64,000 bases of DNA from Bacteroidaceae bacterium (lineage in GTDB: Bacteria; Bacteroidota; Bacteroidia; Bacteroidales; Bacteroidaceae), in NCBI GenBank assembly GCA_017465905.1, contig JAFTVE010000045.1, positions 1 through 64,000 of the forward strand, in the 5' to 3' direction. Position numbers and translations under genes: made by a program. This document shows, piece by piece, positions 1 through 6,164 of this stretch. The notes beneath the pieces are model-generated. The model saw only the letters and a program-made list of their open reading frames with translations. It made no database searches and had not been told where the DNA came from. Positions within the stretch are counted from its first letter, which is position 1. Each line of letters begins with the position of its first letter.

Positions 1-737
1 GCTCGGGTTGCAAAGAATGTAGCTACATTATATTCGTGTAATACACCTGTGCCAGATGTATCATCGTATATATTCGTAAGAATAAAACCGGCTTCTAATT
101 GACCGCCAATTTGTTCTTCGATGCTGTGAGAAAAAGAGATACCCCAATCATTCTTTATAGAATCATCATATGCAACAGGGTCTTTAAGTGGATTAAAAGG
201 AAGTTTATATTTCATCTTTGTTTCACTTTCATCGAAAATGTAAGGAAAATCATAGCATAATCCACAAAGCAAAATGCCACCTTTCTTTAAAACGCGATAA
301 CATTCTTTGAAAATTGGTTTTACTTCTTCAACATAACAATTGGAAACTGGATGAAATATTAAATCAAAGGTTCCATCTTCAAAGGGAAATCTTTGCGTCA
401 TATCGCCCTGAATTACATTCACATCATATCCTTCGCGTTTTGCAACAATTCTCTCACTTTCACATTGTTTGCTTGAATAATCCAAGACTGCACACTGAGC
501 ACCCAATGCAGAAAAAATAGGAATCTGTTGACCGCCGCCACTTGCTAACCCGAGGATTCTTTTTCCTTTCAAGTCACCAAACCATTCGTGCGGCACATTT
601 TTAGTGGGGGTTAATACAACATCCCACTTTCCGTTTAATGCATCTACATATTTTTCATGAGAAATGATTTTACCCCATTCCCAATCGTTTTCACACCATT
701 TATCAATTATTTCGGAGTTGAAATCTTGATATTTCAT
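1..737 (-). CDS. Class I SAM-dependent methyltransferase, C-terminus cut by window edge
   Basis: The gene starts at an ATG on the minus strand at 737 and stays open to the window edge, so about 245 residues are visible. A Rossmann-type SAM-binding motif I (ILGLASGGGQQ, residues 61-71) is followed by an acidic strand-2 residue (AVLDYSS, about 83-89), an acidic motif (QGDMTQ, 110-115), and the strand-4/5 region FDLIFHP and RVLKKGGILL. This is the Methyltransf_11/UbiE-like layout; the substrate cannot be told. It follows the DUF4180 gene by 25 bases, so the two are probably co-transcribed. The base composition is visibly more AT-rich than most of the window, and the start has a GAGGTG Shine-Dalgarno-like leader that is atypical for Bacteroidota. 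Acquisition from a Firmicutes-like donor is my inference. Confidence 0.85.
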   Translation of the reverse strand, partial: MKYQDFNSEIIDKWCENDWEWGKIISHEKYVDALNGKWDVVLTPTKNVPHEWFGDLKGKRILGLASGGGQQIPIFSALGAQCAVLDYSSKQCESERIVAKREGYDVNVIQGDMTQRFPFEDGTFDLIFHPVSNCYVEEVKPIFKECYRVLKKGGILLCGLCYDFPYIFDESETKMKYKLPFNPLKDPVAYDDSIKNDWGISFSHSIEEQIGGQLEAGFILTNIYDDTSGTGVLHEYNVATFFATR

Positions 738-744
738 ACTATTC

Positions 745-757
745 ACCTCGTCAAATT
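745..757 (-). promoter_or_regulatory. Shine-Dalgarno-like leader of the methyltransferase gene
   Basis: On the minus strand AATTTGACGAGGT lies 7 bases before the ATG at 737. The identical 13-mer occurs before the DUF4180 start (1133-1145). A GAGGT ribosome-binding core is unusual for Bacteroidota, where AT-rich leaders prevail. Confidence 0.5.
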
Positions 758-762
758 GGAAT

Positions 763-1125
763 TTACTTTGTCAGCATTTCGATTGCTTCTTCCTTGGTAG
801 CAACAAAAAACACACTCTTCCCCTTATTGCTCTCATAGATAAAATCTCTGAGAGGCTTGCTGGTATAGCGAGAGTAATCGCCATAAATTGCAATGCGTCC
901 ACCATAGTTGGTGTACTTTTGCAGAATCTCACCAGCAAGCCCAGTGCTGAGGATGAAAAAGTCCTCAACAATCAGTTTTTTGTCAATTATGATATTCTTT
1001 GTGCCTACATCATACTTTGCAGTCATAAGCACATCGAGTGCAGACTGTGCATCTGTAAATACCTTTTCATCGCTGTTTATAACAGCGCATAATATGTTGT
1101 TTTGTTCAACTGTTTGGATGGTCAT
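763..1125 (-). CDS. DUF4180 domain protein
   Basis: A complete 120-residue protein matching, by recollection, the small DUF4180 family. It has an N-terminal beta-rich part, then VEDFFILSTGLAGEILQKY (about 53-71), IAIYGDYSRYTSKPLRDFIYE (split around 79-98) and a C-terminal VATKEEAIEML helix. The family fold resembles the STAS-like/DUF4325 small alpha-beta domains and has no assigned biochemical function. It is the first gene of a two-gene unit with the downstream methyltransferase, and it has its own Bacteroidota-type promoter at 1228-1259. Codon use is AT-rich, like its partner and unlike the GC-rich cassette that begins at 1551 on the other strand. Confidence 0.8.
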   Translation of the reverse strand: MTIQTVEQNNILCAVINSDEKVFTDAQSALDVLMTAKYDVGTKNIIIDKKLIVEDFFILSTGLAGEILQKYTNYGGRIAIYGDYSRYTSKPLRDFIYESNKGKSVFFVATKEEAIEMLTK

Positions 1126-1132
1126 TTGTCTT

Positions 1133-1145
1133 ACCTCGTCAAATT
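1133..1145 (-). promoter_or_regulatory. Shine-Dalgarno-like leader of the DUF4180 gene
   Basis: The same 13-mer as at 745-757 (AATTTGACGAGGT on the minus strand) lies 7 bases before the ATG at 1125. The copy suggests both genes came together or by duplication of a leader. Confidence 0.5.
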
Positions 1146-1187
1146 ACGATTTATCCTTTTTCTCGGAGTGCTCGGAGGTCCTGAGTA

Positions 1188-1207
1188 CTCCGAATTCGAA
1201 TTCGGAG
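1188..1207. repeat. 20-bp perfect palindrome in the DUF4180 leader
   Basis: CTCCGAATTC followed by GAATTCGGAG is a perfect 20-bp palindrome. It lies between the predicted promoter (1228-1259, minus) and the DUF4180 start, so it falls in the 5' leader just after the expected transcription start. It could be an operator or an RNA hairpin. Related CTCCGAG/CTCGGAG words occur next to it (1160-1190) and again at 35033-35075. Confidence 0.7.
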
Positions 1208-1227
1208 CTACCTGAGCTATCCGCCTG

Positions 1228-1259
1228 CAAATATAGTGATTATTCCTGTATACTCCAAG
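1228..1259 (-). promoter_or_regulatory. Bacteroidota-type promoter of the DUF4180-methyltransferase unit
   Basis: On the minus strand CTTG (1256-1259), a 20-base spacer and TATATTTG (1228-1235) fit the TTTG-N19/21-TAnnTTTG consensus with one mismatch in the -33 element. Confidence 0.55.
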
Positions 1260-1398
1260 CGGGGGCGAGCCACTCCTTATCAAGACGCAAGACAAATAAG
1301 CGGGAAGCAGGAAAAACATGTTTGATAACATATCGTAAAGTTTGATTTTTCGGAGGTGATATGACGTACAGTCGGTTGCGACGGCGAGGCCCTGCGAC

Positions 1399-1435
1399 GG
1401 TGGAAAACGTGTGGAAAACTTCGTGCGGAAAAGTT
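1399..1435. repeat. Three GTGGAAAAC-type direct repeats
   Basis: GGTGGAAAACG (1399-1409), GTGGAAAACTT (1411-1421) and GCGGAAAAGTT (1425-1435) lie in tandem and abut the -33 element of the promoter at 1434-1465. Read on the other strand they contain TTTTCCACA-like words, one base from a DnaA box. Very similar repeats precede the promoter at 46763-46794. They may be an operator or a replication-protein site; neither is shown. Confidence 0.6.
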
Positions 1436-1465
1436 TGGACGATAGTCCTAATTGGTGTACCTTCG
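1434..1465 (+). promoter_or_regulatory. Promoter of the accessory cassette
   Basis: TTTG (1434-1437), a 20-base spacer and TACCTTCG (1458-1465) match the Bacteroidota consensus except for one C in the -7 box. It lies about 85 bases before the first cassette gene. The stretch from 1126 to 1550 holds this promoter, the minus-strand promoter, the palindrome and the repeats, and no credible gene. Confidence 0.6.
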
Positions 1466-1550
1466 CAGCCGACACACAAAGTCCGCATCAGGGATCTGCG
1501 GACGGAGAGAAAAAGATTGTTTTTTATCAACCTTAAATCTTTAATTTTTA

Positions 1551-1877
1551 ATGAAATACCATTCTTATGATTTGCCCTCGGCAGTGACCGAGGAGGGGCT
1601 CGCCAGCATCGTGTGCGCCAGTGTGAATGAATCAGTGAAGGACTATCTCGGTGGGGTCACCGACTATGTGGCACGATGCCAGCAGCGGGTGGCCGAGTTG
1701 GAGGAGACCATAGATGTCGTGATGGCCGAGAAGCATGCCCTGCAACAACAGGTGGAGGAGCTCAAGGAGTGCCTCGCCACATGCCACGCGGTGCGCTCGC
1801 AGGCGATGAGTTTTAACAAGGTGGGTACGCTGGTGGCCCATGCCGATAACGTGACACTTCAATACCCTGCACTATGA
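1551..1877 (+). CDS. Hypothetical coiled-coil protein, first cassette gene
   Basis: A 108-residue soluble protein with no recognised domain. Residues about 40-85 read as a heptad-rich coiled coil (VAELEETIDVVMAEKHAL, QQQVEELKE). There is no signal peptide or membrane segment. The stop overlaps the next start in an ATGA arrangement at 1874-1877, so translation is probably coupled. From here on, base composition shifts sharply to GC-rich compared with the upstream unit. Its position at the head of a cassette ending in VirE_N/DUF3987 and DUF4248 proteins suggests a mobile or phage-related module, but no function can be assigned. Confidence 0.65.
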   Translation: MKYHSYDLPSAVTEEGLASIVCASVNESVKDYLGGVTDYVARCQQRVAELEETIDVVMAEKHALQQQVEELKECLATCHAVRSQAMSFNKVGTLVAHADNVTLQYPAL

Positions 1878-2347
1878 ACGAGCCGATCACACTGAACTTT
1901 ACCTTTAATTTCAACGCCCCCGTGGGGCAGAACATCGCGCACGTGGACAAGCTGGAGGCGCACTTCGACAAGGACATGACCATGCAGGTGGTGGACACCG
2001 CATCGCTGTGCCGCGAGGAGGTGAAGTGCAGCCCGAAGTTGTGTCATGAGGAGTTGGCCCGCGCCGTGGAGGCTACGCAATCCTTTTTCTGGGCGCAGAG
2101 CTCGTGGGCGGTGGTCTACTGCGTGTGCCGCGAGCACCTGGGCATAGCAGACAACATGAGCGAGTTCGAGAAGTGTGTGCAGGGGCTTGCATTCACCAGG
2201 AAGGTCTACGAATGTCCCACAGGCACCATACAGAAAGCCCTTGCCAATAACGAGTACATGCGCTATCCACTACATCGCTGGCCCGAAGGGCGTGCTGCCC
2301 GTTTGGCCGCTGAATTGATGAAAACGCTGAAAATAGTTTCCCAATGA
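1874..2347 (+). CDS. Hypothetical cassette protein, cysteine-containing
   Basis: A 157-residue protein of unknown family, overlapping the previous gene by four bases. It is soluble, with an N-terminal beta-like segment (ITLNFTFNFNAP) and a helical remainder containing several scattered cysteines (CREEVKC, KLC, YCVCREH). The segment WAVVYCVCREHLGIADNMSEF resembles the small structural proteins that accompany VirE_N/DUF3987 cassettes in gut Bacteroidales, but I do not recognise a named domain. It ends 230 bases before the next gene; that gap holds TTCTGA repeats, a promoter and a hairpin with a T-run. Confidence 0.6.
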   Translation: MNEPITLNFTFNFNAPVGQNIAHVDKLEAHFDKDMTMQVVDTASLCREEVKCSPKLCHEELARAVEATQSFFWAQSSWAVVYCVCREHLGIADNMSEFEKCVQGLAFTRKVYECPTGTIQKALANNEYMRYPLHRWPEGRAARLAAELMKTLKIVSQ

Positions 2348-2358
2348 TTCCCGATAGT

Positions 2359-2397
2359 TTCTGAAAAAGTTTCTGAACCTTCTGAAAAACCTTCTGA
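2359..2397 (+). repeat. Four TTCTGA direct repeats
   Basis: TTCTGA occurs at 2359-2364, 2371-2376, 2380-2385 and 2392-2397, spaced 12, 9 and 12 bases, just after the stop of the preceding gene and upstream of the promoter at 2411-2442. It may be chance or an iteron-like site. Confidence 0.4.
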
Positions 2398-2410
2398 TGC
2401 TCCGCAACTA

Positions 2411-2442
2411 TTAGCATAGCCTTTGGTTTGGCCCTACCTTTG
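2411..2442 (+). promoter_or_regulatory. Internal cassette promoter
   Basis: TACCTTTG (2435-2442) matches the -7 consensus exactly. A TTAG word (2411-2414) lies 20 bases upstream in the -33 position. Transcription would start near 2446, directly at the hairpin at 2443-2487. Confidence 0.5.
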
Positions 2443-2487
2443 CTCCTGTAATCAGCACGACGCTGGTTGCAGGAGTAACTTTTTTTT
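2443..2487 (+). terminator. Hairpin with T8 run at the internal promoter
   Basis: CTCCTG (2443-2448) pairs with CAGGAG (2470-2475), and an inner CAGC/GCTG pairing extends the stem. TAAC and eight T residues (2480-2487) follow. It is either the terminator of the upstream cassette genes or a very early attenuator for the following genes. Confidence 0.5.
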
Positions 2488-2577
2488 ATCACCCCCGGGC
2501 AAGTGGGCCGAGGAGATTTCTCGAGATTCAGGTGGCCACCGTTTCCGAAGCCTCGCCCATTAAAACCCGAAAAAGAA

Positions 2578-2973
2578 ATGAGTAAGATTTTCAACAGCAA
2601 CGAGACACTGGAAATGTGTGATGTAAAGGTTAGTGACAATGGCCGTATCGAGGTCACCACCAAGAGTTATCACCGTGAAGAACTGGAGCGCTTGGGCAAG
2701 CCCGCAAAGACCGTCCGCGGGCGTGTGAAAATGGAGGACTGGAACCTCGTGTTTGAACCCTATGCCGAGGCATCGCGCCGCCCCACCTTCTCGAAGAGGG
2801 CTGTGGTGGGCAGCACCACCATCGCCGTGACGGCCGAGAACGTGAAGCTGTCGCTCGTCGTCTCGCGCAACTACACCAAGGAGATGCTCACACGCCTCAT
2901 CGAGGCCGAGGTGGAGGAGGTAGTGCGCCGCTTGCGCGAGGATTTGTATGACTCAATCATCCGCGTAGCATGA
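2578..2973 (+). CDS. Hypothetical cassette protein
   Basis: A 131-residue soluble protein. The ATG at 2578 is preferred to an upstream in-frame start at 2503, because the latter lies close behind the T-run hairpin and its extra residues are proline-rich and uninformative. The sequence begins with a beta-rich half (MCDVKVSDNGRIEVTTKS) and ends with a strongly charged helix (EAEVEEVVRRLREDLYDS). There is no signal peptide and no domain I can name. Its stop overlaps the start of the M15 peptidase gene in ATGA (2970-2973), placing it in the same operon. The conserved cassette position suggests a structural or regulatory partner of the downstream enzymes; this is inference only. Confidence 0.6.
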   Translation: MSKIFNSNETLEMCDVKVSDNGRIEVTTKSYHREELERLGKPAKTVRGRVKMEDWNLVFEPYAEASRRPTFSKRAVVGSTTIAVTAENVKLSLVVSRNYTKEMLTRLIEAEVEEVVRRLREDLYDSIIRVA

Positions 2974-3383
2974 AATACTTCACCCTGTCCGAACTGACCC
3001 ACAGCCTCACCGCCGATGCCTGCGGTATCGACAACACGCCCACAGCGGAGGCGGTGCCGCTGATGGTGGAACTCATCACTAAGGTGCTCGACCCCCTGCG
3101 CGAGCGGTGGGGAGTGCCCATCTACGTGAACAGCGGCTACCGCTGCCCAGCGCTCAACCGCAAGATAGGAGGTTCAAGCACGAGCTATCACCTGCGCGGC
3201 ATGGCGGCCGACATCACCTCACGCTGCGTCTTCCATAATGTGGCTCTCTACACCGAGATACGCATCATGCATCGCGCTGGGCTGCTGCCTCTCACGGAAT
3301 GCTATCTGGAGCGACAAGGATTCTACATCCACGTGGCTTATGACCCCGACAACATTAACCCTCAACCCTTCATCGAAGTATGA
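2970..3383 (+). CDS. M15-family D-Ala-D-Ala peptidase (endolysin-like)
   Basis: A 137-residue zinc peptidase of the Peptidase_M15_3 type. The first zinc motif is seen as S-Y-H-L-R-G-M-A-A-D (H74, D81), and the last ligand as H121 in GFYIHVAY. The conserved VNSGYRCPALNRKIGG precedes them (about 53-68). Such enzymes cut the D-Ala-containing stem peptide of peptidoglycan and are common as phage or mobile-element lysins. No signal peptide is present, so export would need a holin or another route; none is seen here. It overlaps both neighbours by four bases (ATGA), which argues for tight coupling with the primase-like gene that follows. Confidence 0.85.
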   Translation: MKYFTLSELTHSLTADACGIDNTPTAEAVPLMVELITKVLDPLRERWGVPIYVNSGYRCPALNRKIGGSSTSYHLRGMAADITSRCVFHNVALYTEIRIMHRAGLLPLTECYLERQGFYIHVAYDPDNINPQPFIEV

Positions 3384-5776
3384 TAAACTACGTAAACAAT
3401 TCATTCGACAAAGTGCTGAAGCCCTGCGACGCTCAGCGCTTCCATACCCTCACCACATGCGAGCAGACCGAGCGCCTCATCCTCGGTCATCGCGCGGGCG
3501 ACGCGAAAGCCAAGAGCAAGTTGCCAGCCATTACCTATATGGGCGTGCTCGACGCGGAGAAGTACACCCGTTACATCAAGAAGTGCCGCGAACAAGACAC
3601 CAAGCCTCAGGGCTCGCGCCGCGCCGAGTTCATGCGCCCCACGGGCTTGCTGATGATGGACTTTGACCATGTGGGTGACCCCCACAAGGTGTATCAAGCC
3701 CTGCTCGATGCCATGATGGCAGACTGCCGCAAGTGCGAAGATTGGCTTGCCCTCGCCCATATCACCCCCAGCGGTGACGGCCTGCGTCTCGTGCTGAAGC
3801 GTGAGAAGGGCAAGACCATCGAGCAGGAGCAGCACGGATGGTTCCTATGCATCGAAGAGTATTGTGCGGGACTGAAGTTCGATGCCGTGTGCAAGGACAT
3901 CTCGCGCCTCTCGTTCGCACCCATGCAGAAGGAGATACTCTACTATAACCCGAGCCTGCTGTTCGGGGAGCTGCCCGCTCAAGAAGATTATCCTGACGGC
4001 TCCATCTTTCAGCAGCCGCTCGCAGTGAATGATTGTCCCCCTAACGTAGGGGGACGAGCACGGAGTGCGGAGGGGGTATTGAGTGATGCTTCTCGTACCA
4101 CCTCCCCCCTGCGGGGTACTCCTCCTAACGTAGGAGGAGAATCCCAGTCCTCCACCTCCCAGTCCTCCACCTCCCAGTCCTCCACCTCCTTCGACACCGA
4201 CTATCGCGGAGTGCCTTACTCGGAGATTGTCAAGCGCCTCGAAGAGCAGCTGGGCGGCCGCCCCGAGCACGGAGCACGCAACTCGTTCATCTTCACCATG
4301 GCCTGCAACCTGCGCTACATCTGCAACGACGACCCCGCATGGATAGCCTCTATCCTCCCCACCTACGGCGAAGACCCGCAGAAGCACCGCACTACCGTAC
4401 AGAGCGCCGTGAACCGCCCCATGAGCCGCACCATGCCCGAGACGCTTGCTCGCGCCCTGCGCATAGCGCAAGGCGAATTGTCAATTGTCAATTGCGAATT
4501 GTCAATTGACACGCCTCCTGCCATGCCTGCCGCGCTCCCCGCACCGCTCGATATGCTCATCTCGCGCACTCCCCAACCCATGCGCCCTGCCGTGGCCATG
4601 GCGGTGTTTCCCCCACTGGGAGCACACCTGCACGAGGCAAAGTTCCACTACTGGGACAACCGCGACTACGAGCCCACCTTCATGAACGTGCTCGTGGCCG
4701 AGCTATCGAGCGGCAAGAGCGCCGTGAACACGCCCATCGAATACATCATCGCCGACATCGAGGCACGCGACGATGTGGCACGCGAGCGCGAGCAGGAGTG
4801 GAAAAACCAGTGCGCCACCATCAGCAACGCCAAGGACAAGCCCCAGCGCCCCAAGGGACTGGCCGTGCAGTGCCTCTCGGCCGACATGACCAACGCCGCC
4901 TTCGTGCAGCGCCTCGCCGATGCCGAGGGACGCTTCCTCTACACCATGATGGACGAGATAGAGCTGCTCGACTCGCTCAAGACCAACACGCGGGGCGGCT
5001 CGGTGAGCGCCGTGCTGCGCCTCGCCTTCGACTGCGGCAAGTATGGGCAGGAGCGTGTGGCCTCGAACGCCGTCAACGCCAAGGTGCGCGTCCGCTGGAA
5101 CTGGAACGCATCGACCACCGTGCAGCGCGTGCGCAAGTACTTTGCCCACTCCATTGCCGACGGCACCCTCTCGCGCCTCTCCTTCTCGACCATACTGAAG
5201 AGCGATGAGGACTGGGGCGACACACACCGACCCGTCTATGGCGACTACGGGCAGGCCTTTGCCGATGCCCTGCACCCCTACATCGATGCCCTGTGCGGCT
5301 GCAAGGGAACGCTCCGTTGCCCCGAAGCCGAGCAGTGGGCCCTGAGCCTGTCCGACGAGCTGGTCGACTTTGCCCGCCAGCTGGATGACCGCACGTATGC
5401 CACAATGTCGTTCCGCGCCGTGCTCATGGGCTTCTTCCGCGCCATGGTGCTCTACGTGATGAACGGTTGCCGATGGACCACCGTGATAGCCGACTTTGCC
5501 GCGTGGAGCGTGCGCTACGACCTATGGTGCAAGATGCGCTTCTTCCGCGACATGCTGCACAAGGACCTCGAAGGCGAAAAGACTGCCCTGCAGCGCGGCC
5601 CCGTGAGCCTGCTCGCCCTGCTCCCCATGGAGTTTACCCGCCAGCAGGCCGAAGAGCTGCGCGTGGCACAAGGGATGAAGCCCAACCCCAAGGCCATGCT
5701 CTCCACCTGGAAGAAGCGGGGCTACGTGACCCTCGACGAGCAGCGCGGAGTGTATGTGCAGACCAAGAGGAACTGA
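3380..5776 (+). CDS. VirE_N / DUF3987 primase-helicase-like protein
   Basis: A 798-residue cytoplasmic protein. Residues about 30-190 fit the BT4734/BF3469-like VirE N-terminal domain, which resembles primase-polymerase folds (LLMMDFDHVG, then ITPSGDGLRLVLKRE). Residues about 390-790 fit DUF3987, with a P-loop-like AELSSGKSAV near 435-444 and YTMMDEIELL near 513-522 as a likely Walker B. The family is typical of Bacteroidales accessory cassettes and mobile elements; replication or host-interference roles are suspected, not proven. The linker between the domains (residues about 215-275) is packed with DNA repeats (4036-4189), and another repeat (4475-4510) encodes an ELSIVNCELSID stretch; both keep the frame. 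The start overlaps the peptidase stop. Confidence 0.8.
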   Translation: MINYVNNSFDKVLKPCDAQRFHTLTTCEQTERLILGHRAGDAKAKSKLPAITYMGVLDAEKYTRYIKKCREQDTKPQGSRRAEFMRPTGLLMMDFDHVGDPHKVYQALLDAMMADCRKCEDWLALAHITPSGDGLRLVLKREKGKTIEQEQHGWFLCIEEYCAGLKFDAVCKDISRLSFAPMQKEILYYNPSLLFGELPAQEDYPDGSIFQQPLAVNDCPPNVGGRARSAEGVLSDASRTTSPLRGTPPNVGGESQSSTSQSSTSQSSTSFDTDYRGVPYSEIVKRLEEQLGGRPEHGARNSFIFTMACNLRYICNDDPAWIASILPTYGEDPQKHRTTVQSAVNRPMSRTMPETLARALRIAQGELSIVNCELSIDTPPAMPAALPAPLDMLISRTPQPMRPAVAMAVFPPLGAHLHEAKFHYWDNRDYEPTFMNVLVAELSSGKSAVNTPIEYIIADIEARDDVAREREQEWKNQCATISNAKDKPQRPKGLAVQCLSADMTNAAFVQRLADAEGRFLYTMMDEIELLDSLKTNTRGGSVSAVLRLAFDCGKYGQERVASNAVNAKVRVRWNWNASTTVQRVRKYFAHSIADGTLSRLSFSTILKSDEDWGDTHRPVYGDYGQAFADALHPYIDALCGCKGTLRCPEAEQWALSLSDELVDFARQLDDRTYATMSFRAVLMGFFRAMVLYVMNGCRWTTVIADFAAWSVRYDLWCKMRFFRDMLHKDLEGEKTALQRGPVSLLALLPMEFTRQQAEELRVAQGMKPNPKAMLSTWKKRGYVTLDEQRGVYVQTKRN
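4036..4189. repeat. Palindromic and tandem repeats inside the linker of the DUF3987 gene
   Basis: Two hairpins share a TAACGTA core: TCCCCCTA-ACG-TAGGGGGA (4036-4054) and CTCCTCCTA-ACG-TAGGAGGAG (4119-4139). Directly after come three perfect 15-bp tandem copies of CAGTCCTCCACCTCC (4145-4159, 4160-4174, 4175-4189), encoding repeated SQSST units. All keep the reading frame. Confidence 0.85.
4475..4510. repeat. In-frame AATTGTC repeat in the DUF3987 gene
   Basis: GAATTGTCAATTGTCAATTG followed by CGAATTGTCAATTGAC makes four 7-bp-type units in a GC-rich gene. It encodes GELSIVNCELSID. The same word family recurs at 19888-19927, 19047-19074 and 24413-24514 inside other genes. Confidence 0.8.
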
Positions 5777-5853
5777 CACATCGGCCCCATCGGTCAACAG
5801 TAAACAGTCAACAGTTAATATGCGCTCACTTAAACAAAAAAGATATAAGAAAT

Positions 5854-6078
5854 ATGGAAGAACAGGAATTCAAAATCAAACCCTACCCCTTCGCCGAGCT
5901 GGCACAGATGTACTACCCCGACCATCAATACGACAGTGCCCTGCGCCACTTCCGCGAGGAGATGCACCTCACGCGCGGCCTGTGGGAGGCCATGACGGCC
6001 GTGGGCTATCGCGAGAAGCAGAAACTGCTCTCACGCTCGCAAGTGAAGACCATCGTCAAGTTCCTGGGCGAGCCGTGA
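5854..6078 (+). CDS. DUF4248 domain protein
   Basis: A 74-residue protein. The ATG at 5854 is chosen because the sequence from MEEQEFKIKPYPFAELAQMY onward matches the small DUF4248 family and is preceded by an AT-rich leader (5838-5853), whereas upstream in-frame codons overlap the DUF3987 gene. Motifs YPFAELAQMYYP and REKQKLLSRSQVKTIVKFLGEP are seen. The family almost always accompanies VirE_N/DUF3987 proteins in Bacteroidales; its fold suggests a winged-helix-like DNA-binding role, which is inference. It closes the cassette and is followed by a strong terminator at 6116-6152. A short CAACAGTAAACAGTCAACAG repeat lies just before it (about 5797-5816). Confidence 0.8.
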   Translation: MEEQEFKIKPYPFAELAQMYYPDHQYDSALRHFREEMHLTRGLWEAMTAVGYREKQKLLSRSQVKTIVKFLGEP

Positions 6079-6115
6079 GAACACATCGTTAGTGTTGTTG
6101 TAATATATAGTTGGG

Positions 6116-6152
6116 TGCGCTCTGCTGTGAAGCAGGGCGCATCTCGTTTCTT
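6116..6152 (+). terminator. Rho-independent terminator of the cassette
   Basis: TGCGCTCTGC (6116-6125) pairs with GCAGGGCGCA (6132-6141) with one G-U pair and a 6-base loop. A T-rich TCTCGTTTCTTT tail follows. Confidence 0.7.
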
Positions 6153-6164
6153 TAGCTTACAAAG

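Noticed and set aside
1131-1570. Several overlapping short readings between the DUF4180 gene and the cassette
   Set aside because: They cover promoters, the palindrome and the repeats, and none has a leader or a recognisable domain.
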